Shown: positions 9,097-16,551 of the stretch, one piece after another
How the letters are laid out: each line of letters starts with the position of its first letter
Position numbering within the stretch: position 1 is the first letter of the stretch
Origin: Trinickia sp. Y13
GTDB taxonomy: Bacteria > Pseudomonadota > Gammaproteobacteria > Burkholderiales > Burkholderiaceae
DNA: 64,000 nucleotides
Direction: 5' to 3'
Assembly (NCBI RefSeq): GCF_029522115.1
Contig: NZ_JAKWFK010000003.1
Location: forward strand, 248,001-312,000
Program-made: the position numbers and the translations under genes
The notes under the pieces: generated by a model
The model's database searches: none
What the model saw: the letters and a program-made list of their open reading frames with translations, nothing else
What the model was told of the DNA's origin: nothing

Positions 9097-9633
9097 TGCA
9101 GGTGCCGGCCTATAAGCGAAACTAGATCGTTATCCTAGCAAGCTTCAACGTTTCCTAACTTAGGCAAAGACCCTATGCACGCGCGCGGCGCACGCGTGGG
9201 AGTCACGCGTCGGCATCTCCCGGGAACGCTGGCGCCATGGGGAGAGGAGCGTTGCGTGCGCTCGCCGCAATGGGGGCACCGAGCCGATACGCTGCCGCGC
9301 ATGGCCTGCGTCTGTGGAAACAAGCGCGTTCGGCGACGGGAAACCATAAGTCATTGTGAATCAAGACGGTAATAAAGTTTGATTATCGATAATCGTCCTA
9401 AGCCCCTAGCATGCCTCTATGCATCCGGCAGATTGATCCTCCAAGGCGATGGGCTCCGACGCGTGCGCATCGACCGTCGGGCCGCAGGCCTTTTGTCTAT
9501 GGATCGACCTCTCGGTGCGCTTGCTTTTCAGGCGGCGTGTTGGACTCGGACATGAATTGACCAAGTGCACCGCTCGAGTGCGCTAGCCGGGCCGCCTTTC
9601 GCTTTCGATAACGAAATCATGGAGACGAAGCAC
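9097..9633. other. Divergent control region between LysR and the OxlT-type transporter
   Basis: A 537-bp gap without a convincing gene. It contains CCTAACTTAGG (9154-9164), close to the LysR start, and the perfect 14-bp palindrome GATTATCGATAATC (9381-9394) followed by the half-site CCTAAG. Short frames in the region lack ribosome sites and recognisable products. Confidence 0.6.
9381..9394. promoter_or_regulatory. Perfect 14-bp palindrome upstream of the OxlT-type gene
   Basis: GATTATCGATAATC is its own reverse complement. It lies about 240 bases before the transporter ATG in an AT-richer patch. It may be a LysR binding site, but this is inferred from position only. Confidence 0.4.
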
Positions 9634-10941
9634 ATGGACGGATCTGCACTACAGACCCCGGCGTTTTGGAAAAACAGGTGGTGCCAGCTCGTCATAGGCA
9701 TGCTTTGCATGGCGCTTATCGCTAACCTGCAGTACGCCTGGACGCTATTCGTTGCGCCGATACATGCGAAGCACGGCTGGAACAGGGCCGAGATCCAGTT
9801 GGCGTTCTCTATCTTCGTCATCACCGAAACCTGGCTCGTGCCAATCGAAGGGTACCTCGTCGACCGATTCGGGCCGCGGCCTGTCGTCGCCGTCGGCGCG
9901 CTGTTCGCGGGCGTCGCGTGGGTCATGGATTCGCTCGCGTCGTCGCTGCCTGTCCTGTATGCGGCTGCGGTCATCGCGGGCATCGGCGCCGGATGCGTAT
10001 ACGGCACATGCGTCGGTAACGCGCTGAAGCTGTTCCCCGATCGCCGCGGCCTGGCGGCGGGCTTGACGGCCGCAGGGTTCGGCGCCGGCGCGGCCGTGAC
10101 TGTCATCCCGATCGCAAACATGATCGTGCGGGCCGGCTACGAGCATACGTTTTTCTTTTTCGGCATCGTGCAGGGCGCTTGCATCCTCGCGCTCGCGCTG
10201 TTGCTCGGCAAGCCTGCGTTGCGCGGCTATGGTGCGCCCAAGCGAAAGCTCGCCGTCACGAAGATCGACTACACCGCCAAGCAGATGGTCCGCACTCCGG
10301 TGTTCTGGATGATTTACGTATCGTTCGTGGCGGTAGCCGCGGGCGGCTTGATGGCAACGGCGCAAATCGGACCGATCGCCAAGGATCTCGGCTTGGCGCG
10401 CATCCCCATGACGCTCTTCGGCATGACGTTGCCGTTGCTGACGATGACGCTGTCGATCGACAACCTGTGCAATGGGCTGACGCGCCCCCTGTGCGGATTC
10501 CTCTCCGATAGGATCGGACGCGAGAACACGATGTTCATCGTCTTCATCGGCGAGGGGCTCGCACTGCTCGGGCTGATGCAATACGGGACGAATCCGTACG
10601 CGTTCATGACGTTTGCCGCCTTCATCTTTCTGTGCTGGGGGGAAATTTTCTCGATTTTCCCGGCCATCTGTGCCGATACCTTCGGCAGCAAGTTCGCGGC
10701 GGGCAATGCCGGCGTGTTGTACACCGCCAAGGGCACCGCGTCGCTGCTTGTTCCGCTCGCATCGATTTTGGCCTCGACGGGCGGCTGGAACGCCGTATTC
10801 CTGGTTGCCGCTAGCATCACGATCGTAGCCGGCGTAAGCGCGAAGTTCCTGCTCGCACCGATGCGCGCCCGGTGGCTCGAAGCGCAGGGGGCCGAAGAAT
10901 CATTCGTCGCGGCGCCGCGGCCCTCTACGATGCCACACTGA
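9634..10941 (+). CDS. oxlT: Oxalate/formate antiporter, major facilitator superfamily (OxlT-type)
   Basis: A 435-residue inner-membrane carrier with about twelve membrane spans, beginning WCQLVIGMLCMALIANLQYAW. The oxalate context and OxlT-like layout indicate exchange of external oxalate for internal formate. K366, in YTAKGTASLLVPL, probably equals the essential TM11 lysine of Oxalobacter OxlT. VDRFGPRP between early spans and LSDRIGRE in the second half are MFS loop motifs. ATG 9634 is chosen because GGAG lies nine bases ahead; ATG 9619 is an alternative adding five residues. A terminator follows. LysR lies divergent upstream. Confidence 0.88.
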   Translation: MDGSALQTPAFWKNRWCQLVIGMLCMALIANLQYAWTLFVAPIHAKHGWNRAEIQLAFSIFVITETWLVPIEGYLVDRFGPRPVVAVGALFAGVAWVMDSLASSLPVLYAAAVIAGIGAGCVYGTCVGNALKLFPDRRGLAAGLTAAGFGAGAAVTVIPIANMIVRAGYEHTFFFFGIVQGACILALALLLGKPALRGYGAPKRKLAVTKIDYTAKQMVRTPVFWMIYVSFVAVAAGGLMATAQIGPIAKDLGLARIPMTLFGMTLPLLTMTLSIDNLCNGLTRPLCGFLSDRIGRENTMFIVFIGEGLALLGLMQYGTNPYAFMTFAAFIFLCWGEIFSIFPAICADTFGSKFAAGNAGVLYTAKGTASLLVPLASILASTGGWNAVFLVAASITIVAGVSAKFLLAPMRARWLEAQGAEESFVAAPRPSTMPH

Positions 10942-11020
10942 CATTGCCCGCCGGCGCCTGGCTCGAGTTGGGGTAGGCGTCCGGTTTTTCGCTTAGGCGT
11001 CTTCGGTTGCCGGCGGCGGC

Positions 11021-11052
11021 AAAAAGAAACACCGCGCTGTGCGCGGTGTTTC
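11021..11052. terminator. Bidirectional terminator between oxlT and the 122-residue ORF
   Basis: GAAACACCGCGC (11026-11037) pairs with GCGCGGTGTTTC (11041-11052), twelve pairs with loop TGT. An A-run (11021-11025) gives a T-run for minus-strand transcripts, so it serves both converging genes. Confidence 0.8.
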
Positions 11053-11060
11053 GGATTTGA

Positions 11061-11073
11061 TTAGGTGTCCTAA
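11061..11073. promoter_or_regulatory. TTAGG-N3-CCTAA element (T-N11-A), copy 1
   Basis: TTAGGTGTCCTAA is a perfect 5+5 inverted repeat with a 3-bp spacer, matching the LysR box rule T-N11-A. It lies between converging genes, an odd place for an operator. The same element with another spacer occurs at 16437-16449. Confidence 0.4.
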
Positions 11074-11111
11074 TTATTATGGCGCCGCTCGGGCGCCGAA
11101 TGAGATCCGGT

Positions 11112-11480
11112 TTAGGCGCCGGCCAGCATGGGCAGTGGGAAGTCCGTGGCGGGATGGGGCTCGCGGGCGCGAACCTGAACGACCGAAGGACGATTGGTCT
11201 CGAGCGCGACGGCGTGGCGGACGCACGGCGGCTCCGGCCGCAGTTCGTTCTTCTTCTCGAGAATCGCCCGGCTCAGGAAATTGGCGCTGTAGGCCGTGAG
11301 CAGGTGAGGCTGATGCATTTGGATGTACGCGACGATGCGCTCGCGTTCGTCCTCGATGCCGGCGAGCGACGCGAGCGTGCGAACGTCCCAACGAAAGCGC
11401 AGCCCGAGTTCGGCGAACGCCATGTTGTAGGCGCACAGATGCGCGTCGAGTTCGGTCAGGTCGCGGGATGTTGGATTCAT
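11112..11480 (-). CDS. Unrecognised 122-residue protein in the oxalate block
   Basis: I do not recognise this protein. It is likely real because a perfect AAGGAGG (11486-11492) sits five bases before the ATG at 11480 and the terminator at 11021-11052 serves it. It is soluble, mostly helical in appearance, begins MNPTSRDLTELDAHLCAYNMAF, and has a Pro-rich C-terminal third with no signal peptide or membrane span. Cys residues are at 16 and near the middle (PPCVRH). It runs against the surrounding genes, between oxlT and GntR-2. A role in oxalate use or its control is only suggested by location. Confidence 0.7.
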   Translation of the reverse strand: MNPTSRDLTELDAHLCAYNMAFAELGLRFRWDVRTLASLAGIEDERERIVAYIQMHQPHLLTAYSANFLSRAILEKKNELRPEPPCVRHAVALETNRPSVVQVRAREPHPATDFPLPMLAGA

Positions 11481-11664
11481 GGGCTCCTCCTTAATCGGTC
11501 AATCGTGACTGAGCTAAAGCATAGAGCCATCAGAAATAGATGATAGTTAAAGTTTTATTGGAAAAGCATAAGCAATAAGTTATCGATCCGAGAGGTGAAT
11601 TGCGCTGCGCGTCGACGTACGTGGCTGGCTACGGAGGAGGATGTATTTACGCCTTGGTATTTAG

Positions 11665-11681
11665 TGGTATGTGATATATCG
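11665..11681 (+). promoter_or_regulatory. Candidate GntR operator, site B
   Basis: TGGTATGTGATATATCG, 31 bases before the GntR-2 ATG. It matches site A at 15/17 and site C at 13/17. Its last ten bases, TGATATATCG, differ from a perfect palindrome by one base. The place suggests autoregulation of GntR-2. Confidence 0.6.
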
Positions 11682-11712
11682 TATAACCCATGCCAAAAAT
11701 ACGAGTGGAGAC

Positions 11713-12432
11713 ATGACGATTAACAGGGAAGCCGCCACCTACCGGCCGCCTACGGCGCTGTCGTTGGCACCGCTCGGACCCGCTGCATCGTTGCGCGATC
11801 GGGCATATGCGAGCTTGCGGCAGGCGATTGCCGAAACGGACATCTACCGCAGCCGGGAGGCCATCCGTCTCGACGAGAAAGAGGTCGCCGAAGCGCTGGG
11901 CGTGAGCCGCACACCGGTTCGCGAAGCCATGACGCTGCTCGAACAGCAAGGTTTCTTGCGCACGGTACCAAGGCGCGGCGTCTACATCCTGCGCAAAAGC
12001 AAGCGGGAAATCGTCGACATGATCCACATGTGGGCCGCGCTGGAAAGCATGGCTGCCCGCTTGGCCACGCTGAGTGCGTCGGCCGAGGACTTCGCGGCGC
12101 TGCGGCGCTTGTTCGATGCCTTTTGCGAAGCTGCTCCGTCCGCGCATGTCGACGCATATTCCGAAGCCAACCTTGCTTTTCACCAGTCACTCGTCGAGTT
12201 GTCCGGCTCGCATCTACTGATCGAGGCGGTTAGGAACATCTTCGTGCACGTACGCGCGATCAGGCGCACGACCATCGCTCGCGGCGATCGTGCGTCACGC
12301 TCCATCGCCGAGCACATGAGCATCATCGAAGCGCTCGAGGCGCGCGACACCGAACTGGCGGAGCGGCTCGTGCGGCAGCACTCGCTCGATCTGGCGGCAT
12401 TCGTCGAGGCGCACTGCGACTTCCTCGACTGA
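11713..12432 (+). CDS. GntR-family regulator, FCD subfamily (GntR-2)
   Basis: A 239-residue paralogue of GntR-1. ATG 11713 is preferred over GTG 11671, since the latter lies inside the operator-like site and the ATG product aligns end-to-end with GntR-1. The winged helix contains VAEALGVSRTPVREAM. In the FCD domain H157, H201 and H223 are kept, but the first acidic metal residue is Glu151 (SEANLAFH) where GntR-1 has Asp152. It lies directly upstream of oxc (114 bases) and is the most likely local regulator of it. The ribosome site GTGGAG is only two bases from the ATG, which may mean poor translation. Confidence 0.9.
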   Translation: MTINREAATYRPPTALSLAPLGPAASLRDRAYASLRQAIAETDIYRSREAIRLDEKEVAEALGVSRTPVREAMTLLEQQGFLRTVPRRGVYILRKSKREIVDMIHMWAALESMAARLATLSASAEDFAALRRLFDAFCEAAPSAHVDAYSEANLAFHQSLVELSGSHLLIEAVRNIFVHVRAIRRTTIARGDRASRSIAEHMSIIEALEARDTELAERLVRQHSLDLAAFVEAHCDFLD

Positions 12433-12478
12433 CGCGCGTGGCGTCGAACGAGCGCTACGCGAAGGAGCACAAAACTGC

Positions 12479-12507
12479 TTGATAAAACACAGTATGTGGC
12501 ATATGGT
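12479..12507 (+). promoter_or_regulatory. Putative oxc promoter
   Basis: TTGATA (12479-12484) and TATGGT (12502-12507), 17 bases apart. The -10 lies within operator site C, which fits repression by a bound GntR protein. Confidence 0.45.
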
Positions 12508-12513
12508 ATATCA
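12497..12513 (+). promoter_or_regulatory. Candidate GntR operator, site C, over the oxc -10
   Basis: TGGCATATGGTATATCA, 33 bases before the oxc ATG. It matches sites A and B at 13 of 17 positions. TGGTATATCA at its right end is one base from a perfect palindrome. It overlaps the putative -10 box. Confidence 0.55.
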
Positions 12514-12546
12514 CAGCCGAACAACAAAGGCGCAAGGAGGCAGGAC

Positions 12547-14289
12547 ATGGCAGCAGTGATTGGGCAAATCGAGGCAGAGAGCGTCCCCGAAACGGAAGCG
12601 CCGTCGATGACCGACGGATTTCACCTGGTCATCGACGCATTCAAGCTGAACGGCATCGACACGATCTACGGGCTTCCCGGCATCCCGGTTACCGACCTGG
12701 CGCGGCTCGCGCAAGCGCGCGGCATGCGCGTCATCAGTTTTCGCCATGAGCAGAACGCGGGCAACGCTGCCGCAATCGCCGGCTATCTCACGCAAAAGCC
12801 TGGGCTGTGCCTGACCGTGTCGGCCCCCGGCTTCCTCAACGGCCTGACGGCGTTGGCCAACGCCACGACGAACTGCTTTCCGATGATCCTCGTGAGCGGG
12901 TCGAGCGAGCGGGAAATCGTCGATCTTCAGCAGGGCGATTACGAGGAGATGGACCAGTTGAACATCGCCCGCCCTCACGCGAAAGCCGCGTACCGGGTGT
13001 TGCATGCCGAAGACATCGGCATTGGTGTCGCTCGCGCCATTCGCGCCGCCGTTTCGGGGCGCCCGGGCGGCGTGTACCTCGACTTGCCGGCCAAGCTGCT
13101 GGCCCAAACGATGACGGCGGAAGCCGGACGGCGTTCGCTCGTGCGCGTCGTCGACGCCGCGCCGCGCCAGTTGCCGTCCCCGGAGTCGGTCGAGCGGGCG
13201 ATCGACTTGCTGAAGAGCGCGAAGCGTCCGCTTATCTTGCTCGGAAAAGGCGCAGCTTATGCGCGTGCAGATGCCGAGATTCGCGCGCTGGTGGAGCGCT
13301 CCGGCATTCCATACCTGCCGATGTCGATGGCCAAGGGACTCTTGCCCGACGACCATCCCCAGTCGGCATCGGCGGCGCGCTCGTTCGTGCTGGCAGAGTC
13401 GGATGTCGTCCTGCTGATCGGCGCGCGCTTGAATTGGCTGCTCTCGCACGGCAAAGGCAAGACGTGGGGCGCGCCGAAGCGGTTCATTCAGGTGGACATA
13501 TCGCCGACGGAAATCGACAGCAACGTGGCCATCGCGGCGCCGGTGGTCGGCGATATCGGCTCGTGCGTGTCGGCGCTGCTCGAAGGCATCGGCGCTTCGT
13601 TCCCGCGGCCCGACGCGGCGTGGCTGCAAGCGGTCGGCGAGCGCAAGAGCAAGAACCTCGAAAAGATGGCTGCGACGCTCGCGAAAGATCCCGTGCCGAT
13701 GAATTTTCACAGCGCGCTGCGCGTACTGCGCGATGTCGTGAAGGCCAACCCGAGCGTGACCGTCGTCAACGAGGGCGCCAATACGCTCGACTACGCCCGC
13801 AGCATCATCGACATGTATGAACCACGCAAGCGGCTCGACTGCGGTACATGGGGAATCATGGGGATCGGCATGGGCTTCGCGATCGGCGCGGCCGTCGAAA
13901 CGGGCAAGCAAGTCATCGCGATCGAAGGCGACAGCGCGTTCGGTTTCAGCGGCATGGAGGTGGAAACGATCTGCCGCTACCGCTTGCCCGTGTGCATCGT
14001 CGTCTTCAATAACAACGGCGTCTATCGCGGGACCGACAAAAACCCGTGCGGCGGCGAGGACGTCGCGCCTACCGTGTTCGTCAAAGGCGCGCGCTACGAC
14101 AAGCTGATCGAAGCGTTCGGCGGCAAGGGCTACCACGTGAGCACGCCCGCGGAGCTCGAGCGTGCGCTGCGGGAAGCGATCGCATTGGGCGAGCCGGTAC
14201 TCATCAACGCCGTGATCGACGAAGCGGCCGGCACCGAGAGCGGGCGCTTGACGAATCTCAATCCGCAAAGCGCCGCCAACAAGAAATGA
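12547..14289 (+). CDS. oxc: Oxalyl-CoA decarboxylase
   Basis: A thiamine-diphosphate enzyme converting oxalyl-CoA to formyl-CoA and CO2 in the cytoplasm. The 580 residues match the family (568 in Oxalobacter). The catalytic Glu of the cofactor is E68 in [38 protein letters not shown] and GKGAAYA are near-identical to known Oxc. The cofactor-binding [18 protein letters not shown] and the NNNGVYRG loop are intact. ATG 12547 has AAGGAGG six bases ahead. The frc-1 GTG follows 42 bases after the stop, an operon arrangement. The promoter appears controlled by site C. Confidence 0.97.
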   Translation: MAAVIGQIEAESVPETEAPSMTDGFHLVIDAFKLNGIDTIYGLPGIPVTDLARLAQARGMRVISFRHEQNAGNAAAIAGYLTQKPGLCLTVSAPGFLNGLTALANATTNCFPMILVSGSSEREIVDLQQGDYEEMDQLNIARPHAKAAYRVLHAEDIGIGVARAIRAAVSGRPGGVYLDLPAKLLAQTMTAEAGRRSLVRVVDAAPRQLPSPESVERAIDLLKSAKRPLILLGKGAAYARADAEIRALVERSGIPYLPMSMAKGLLPDDHPQSASAARSFVLAESDVVLLIGARLNWLLSHGKGKTWGAPKRFIQVDISPTEIDSNVAIAAPVVGDIGSCVSALLEGIGASFPRPDAAWLQAVGERKSKNLEKMAATLAKDPVPMNFHSALRVLRDVVKANPSVTVVNEGANTLDYARSIIDMYEPRKRLDCGTWGIMGIGMGFAIGAAVETGKQVIAIEGDSAFGFSGMEVETICRYRLPVCIVVFNNNGVYRGTDKNPCGGEDVAPTVFVKGARYDKLIEAFGGKGYHVSTPAELERALREAIALGEPVLINAVIDEAAGTESGRLTNLNPQSAANKK

Positions 14290-14330
14290 CCTCCCTCCAA
14301 CATCCGGAATCAGCCATTAGGAGAACGAAC

Positions 14331-15581
14331 GTGAGCCTACCCTTGGAAGGTATCAAGATCATCGATTTCACTCATGTGCAGGCAGGGCCGGCTTGCACGC
14401 AGATGCTTGCTTGGTTCGGCGCCGATGTGATCAAGGTCGAGCGCCCAGGCTCCGGCGACGTGACGCGCACGCAGTTGCGCGATATCCCCGGCGTCGATGC
14501 CCTCTACTTCACCATGCTCAACAGCAACAAACGTTCGCTGACGCTGGACACGAAGAAGGACGAAGGCAAAGCCGTGCTCGAGAAGCTGATTCGGGAATCG
14601 GACGTGCTCGTCGAAAACTTCGGCCCGGGGGCGCTCGATCGCATGGGCTTTTCGTGGGAGCGCATCAACGAGCTCAATGCGAAAATGATCGTCGCGTCGG
14701 TCAAGGGTTTTTCGGACGGCCACCACTATTCGGATCTCAAGGTCTACGAGAACGTCGCCCAGTGCGCGGGCGGCGCGGCATCGACCACGGGCTTCTGGGA
14801 CGGTCCCCCGACTGTCAGCGCCGCGGCGCTCGGCGACAGCAATACGGGCATGCATCTGGCCATCGGCATTCTCACGGCGATTATCGGCCGCCAGCAGACA
14901 GGCAAAGGCCAAAAAGTTGCCGTGGCGATGCAAGACGCGGTGCTCAATCTATGCCGCGTGAAGCTGCGCGACCAGCAGCGTCTGGAACGCGTCGGCTACC
15001 TGGAAGAGTATCCGCAGTATCCGCACGGCACGTTCAGCGATGTGGTGCCGCGCGGCGGCAACGCGGGCGGCGGCGGCCAGCCGGGTTGGGTGCTCAAGTG
15101 CAAGGGCTGGGAGACCGATCCCAACGCCTACATCTACTTCACGGTGCAGGGGCATGCGTGGGCGCCGATTTGCCGCGCGCTCGGACGCCCCGAGTGGATC
15201 GACGATCCCGACTACAACACCCCGGAAGCTCGCCAGCCGCATATCTTCGACATTTTCGCGAAGATCGAGCAGTGGCTGGCCGACAAGACGAAGTACGAGG
15301 CCGTCGACATCCTGCGCAAGTTCGATATCCCGTGCTCGCCCGTTCTCAGCATGAAGGAACTCGCGAACGACGAATCGCTGCGCAAGTCGGGCTCGATCGT
15401 GGAGGTGGAGCATAAAGAGCGAGGCACGTATTTGACGATCGGCAGTCCGATCAAGTTTTCGGACCTCAAACCCGAAATCAAATCATCGCCGCTGCTCGGC
15501 GAGCATACCGAGGAGGTATTGCTCGGGCTGGGTTATACGAAGGACCAGGTGCGCGAAATGCGCGAGGTGGGCGCCGTCTGA
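14331..15581 (+). CDS. frc: Formyl-CoA:oxalate CoA-transferase, first paralogue
   Basis: A class III CoA transferase moving CoA from formyl-CoA (or another donor) to oxalate. The GTG at 14331 is chosen because AGGAG lies seven bases ahead and numbering then matches Oxalobacter Frc exactly: Q17 in FTHVQAGP and the catalytic Asp169 in LGDSNTG. The loop [12 protein letters not shown] keeps the four-glycine stretch. Position 48, Trp in the Oxalobacter enzyme, is Gln here (VTRTQLR), and an insert of about a dozen residues before the glycine loop is missing, so donor preference may differ. An in-frame ATG at 14286 overlaps the oxc stop and is an alternative. Length is 416 residues. Confidence 0.95.
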   Translation: MSLPLEGIKIIDFTHVQAGPACTQMLAWFGADVIKVERPGSGDVTRTQLRDIPGVDALYFTMLNSNKRSLTLDTKKDEGKAVLEKLIRESDVLVENFGPGALDRMGFSWERINELNAKMIVASVKGFSDGHHYSDLKVYENVAQCAGGAASTTGFWDGPPTVSAAALGDSNTGMHLAIGILTAIIGRQQTGKGQKVAVAMQDAVLNLCRVKLRDQQRLERVGYLEEYPQYPHGTFSDVVPRGGNAGGGGQPGWVLKCKGWETDPNAYIYFTVQGHAWAPICRALGRPEWIDDPDYNTPEARQPHIFDIFAKIEQWLADKTKYEAVDILRKFDIPCSPVLSMKELANDESLRKSGSIVEVEHKERGTYLTIGSPIKFSDLKPEIKSSPLLGEHTEEVLLGLGYTKDQVREMREVGAV

Positions 15582-15661
15582 GTGCTACGCTGCGGTGCGG
15601 GCGGCCGTATCGACGGCGTGCCCGCGTCGCTTCGATCATTCGCGCATAGGGGGAAGGGGCA

Positions 15662-16093
15662 ATGCAAACGTCGGTTGATTTATCGCAGCTCGTATCGGCG
15701 ATCGGAGATGCGGTGGTGGTGTGCGATCCGGACGGAATGATCACGCTGTGGAACGGCGCGGCCGAGCGCATCTTCGGTTTTACGGAACAAGAAGCGCTCG
15801 GCAAGTCGCTCGATCTCATCATTCCCCAACGCTTGCAGGAGCGCCATTGGTCCGGGTACCGGAACACGATGCAGACGGGGCAAACGCGCTACGGCAGCCA
15901 AGTGTTGAAGGTGCCGGCCGTGCGCAAGGGGGGCGGCGCGCTCTCGATCGCATTTACCGTGGCTTTGCTGCGCGATGCGGCCGGAGCCGTGAACGGCATT
16001 GCTTCCGTCATTCGAGACGAAACCGAGCGATTTCAGGAAGAGCGCGATTTGCGTAAGCGGCTGGCGGCGCTCGAGGCGCGCGCAAGTGCATGA
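15662..16093 (+). CDS. Free-standing PAS-domain protein, possible haem sensor
   Basis: The 143-residue protein is one PAS domain (about 8-125) with a short charged C-terminal helix and no output domain. It begins LVSAIGDAVVVCDPDGMITLWN and has the PAS core AAERIFGFTEQEALGKSL. The segment LQERHWSGYRNTMQTGQTR (57-75) resembles the proximal haem-ligand region of FixL-type PAS domains, with H62 in the ligand position. That haem or a related ligand binds is inference. GGGGAAGGGG precedes the ATG. It lies between the two frc genes with the next small gene 56 bases on, and may sense redox state or oxygen for the pathway. Confidence 0.85.
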   Translation: MQTSVDLSQLVSAIGDAVVVCDPDGMITLWNGAAERIFGFTEQEALGKSLDLIIPQRLQERHWSGYRNTMQTGQTRYGSQVLKVPAVRKGGGALSIAFTVALLRDAAGAVNGIASVIRDETERFQEERDLRKRLAALEARASA

Positions 16094-16149
16094 GCGCGAC
16101 CCGCGAGGGGGCGCGTGGCTACGGCAGCTTGAACGAGGAGTCAAACGCG

Positions 16150-16395
16150 ATGCAAGTGGAAATACTGGGGCCGTTCCGGCTGGAGTTGTCCGCGATGCAA
16201 CTGATCGAGAACGGCGGGTGGACGGCGTATGCCGCCGTGCGCAATGCGGACGATAGCGAAACGCGTGAACGCGTGAGCTTGCTGCCATATCAGCGCGTCG
16301 TCGGCGACGCGGTGTTCGCAAGCGAGGCTGCGGCGCTTGCCGCCGCGCGTCGTGTGGCGATTGCGTTGGCCGCCGCGACCGAGCCGCAAGGATAA
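16150..16395 (+). CDS. Unrecognised 81-residue protein between the PAS and second frc genes
   Basis: I do not recognise this protein. ATG 16150 is preferred because GAGGAG (16135-16140) lies nine bases ahead and the product then starts at the structured part MQVEILGPFRLELSAMQL. ATG 16090, overlapping the PAS stop as ATGA, would add 20 low-information residues. The N-terminal half looks beta-rich; the C-terminus VFASEAAALAAARRVAIALAA is one helix, a layout seen in other small unnamed Burkholderia proteins. It has no Cys, signal peptide or membrane span. Its fixed place with the PAS gene suggests the two act together. Confidence 0.6.
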   Translation: MQVEILGPFRLELSAMQLIENGGWTAYAAVRNADDSETRERVSLLPYQRVVGDAVFASEAAALAAARRVAIALAAATEPQG

Positions 16396-16436
16396 GCGCG
16401 AGACAAGACGGCAACGTGCCGATGTCGGCCTAGCAA

Positions 16437-16449
16437 TTAGGATTCCTAA
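16437..16449. promoter_or_regulatory. TTAGG-N3-CCTAA element (T-N11-A), copy 2
   Basis: TTAGGATTCCTAA lies in an AT-rich patch 103 bases before the GTG of the second frc gene. It is a perfect 5+5 inverted repeat, identical in both arms to 11061-11073. The layout is that of a LysR box upstream of a promoter. Confidence 0.5.
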
Positions 16450-16551
16450 ATAATTACGATGGCTCGCATGTCCGCACTCGGCGGCACCCGCCGGCGGACG
16501 GCATCGGGAGCGATTGACCGACCGATAACGAAGCAATGAGGGAGACGAGAA

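Noticed and set aside
9175-9372. Short plus-strand frame in the LysR-oxlT gap
   Set aside because: Arg-rich, no ribosome site and no homology seen; the region looks regulatory.
12511-14268. 585-residue open frame antisense to oxc
   Set aside because: Shadow of oxc; His/Arg/Asp-rich composition typical of antisense GC-rich frames, with no ribosome site.
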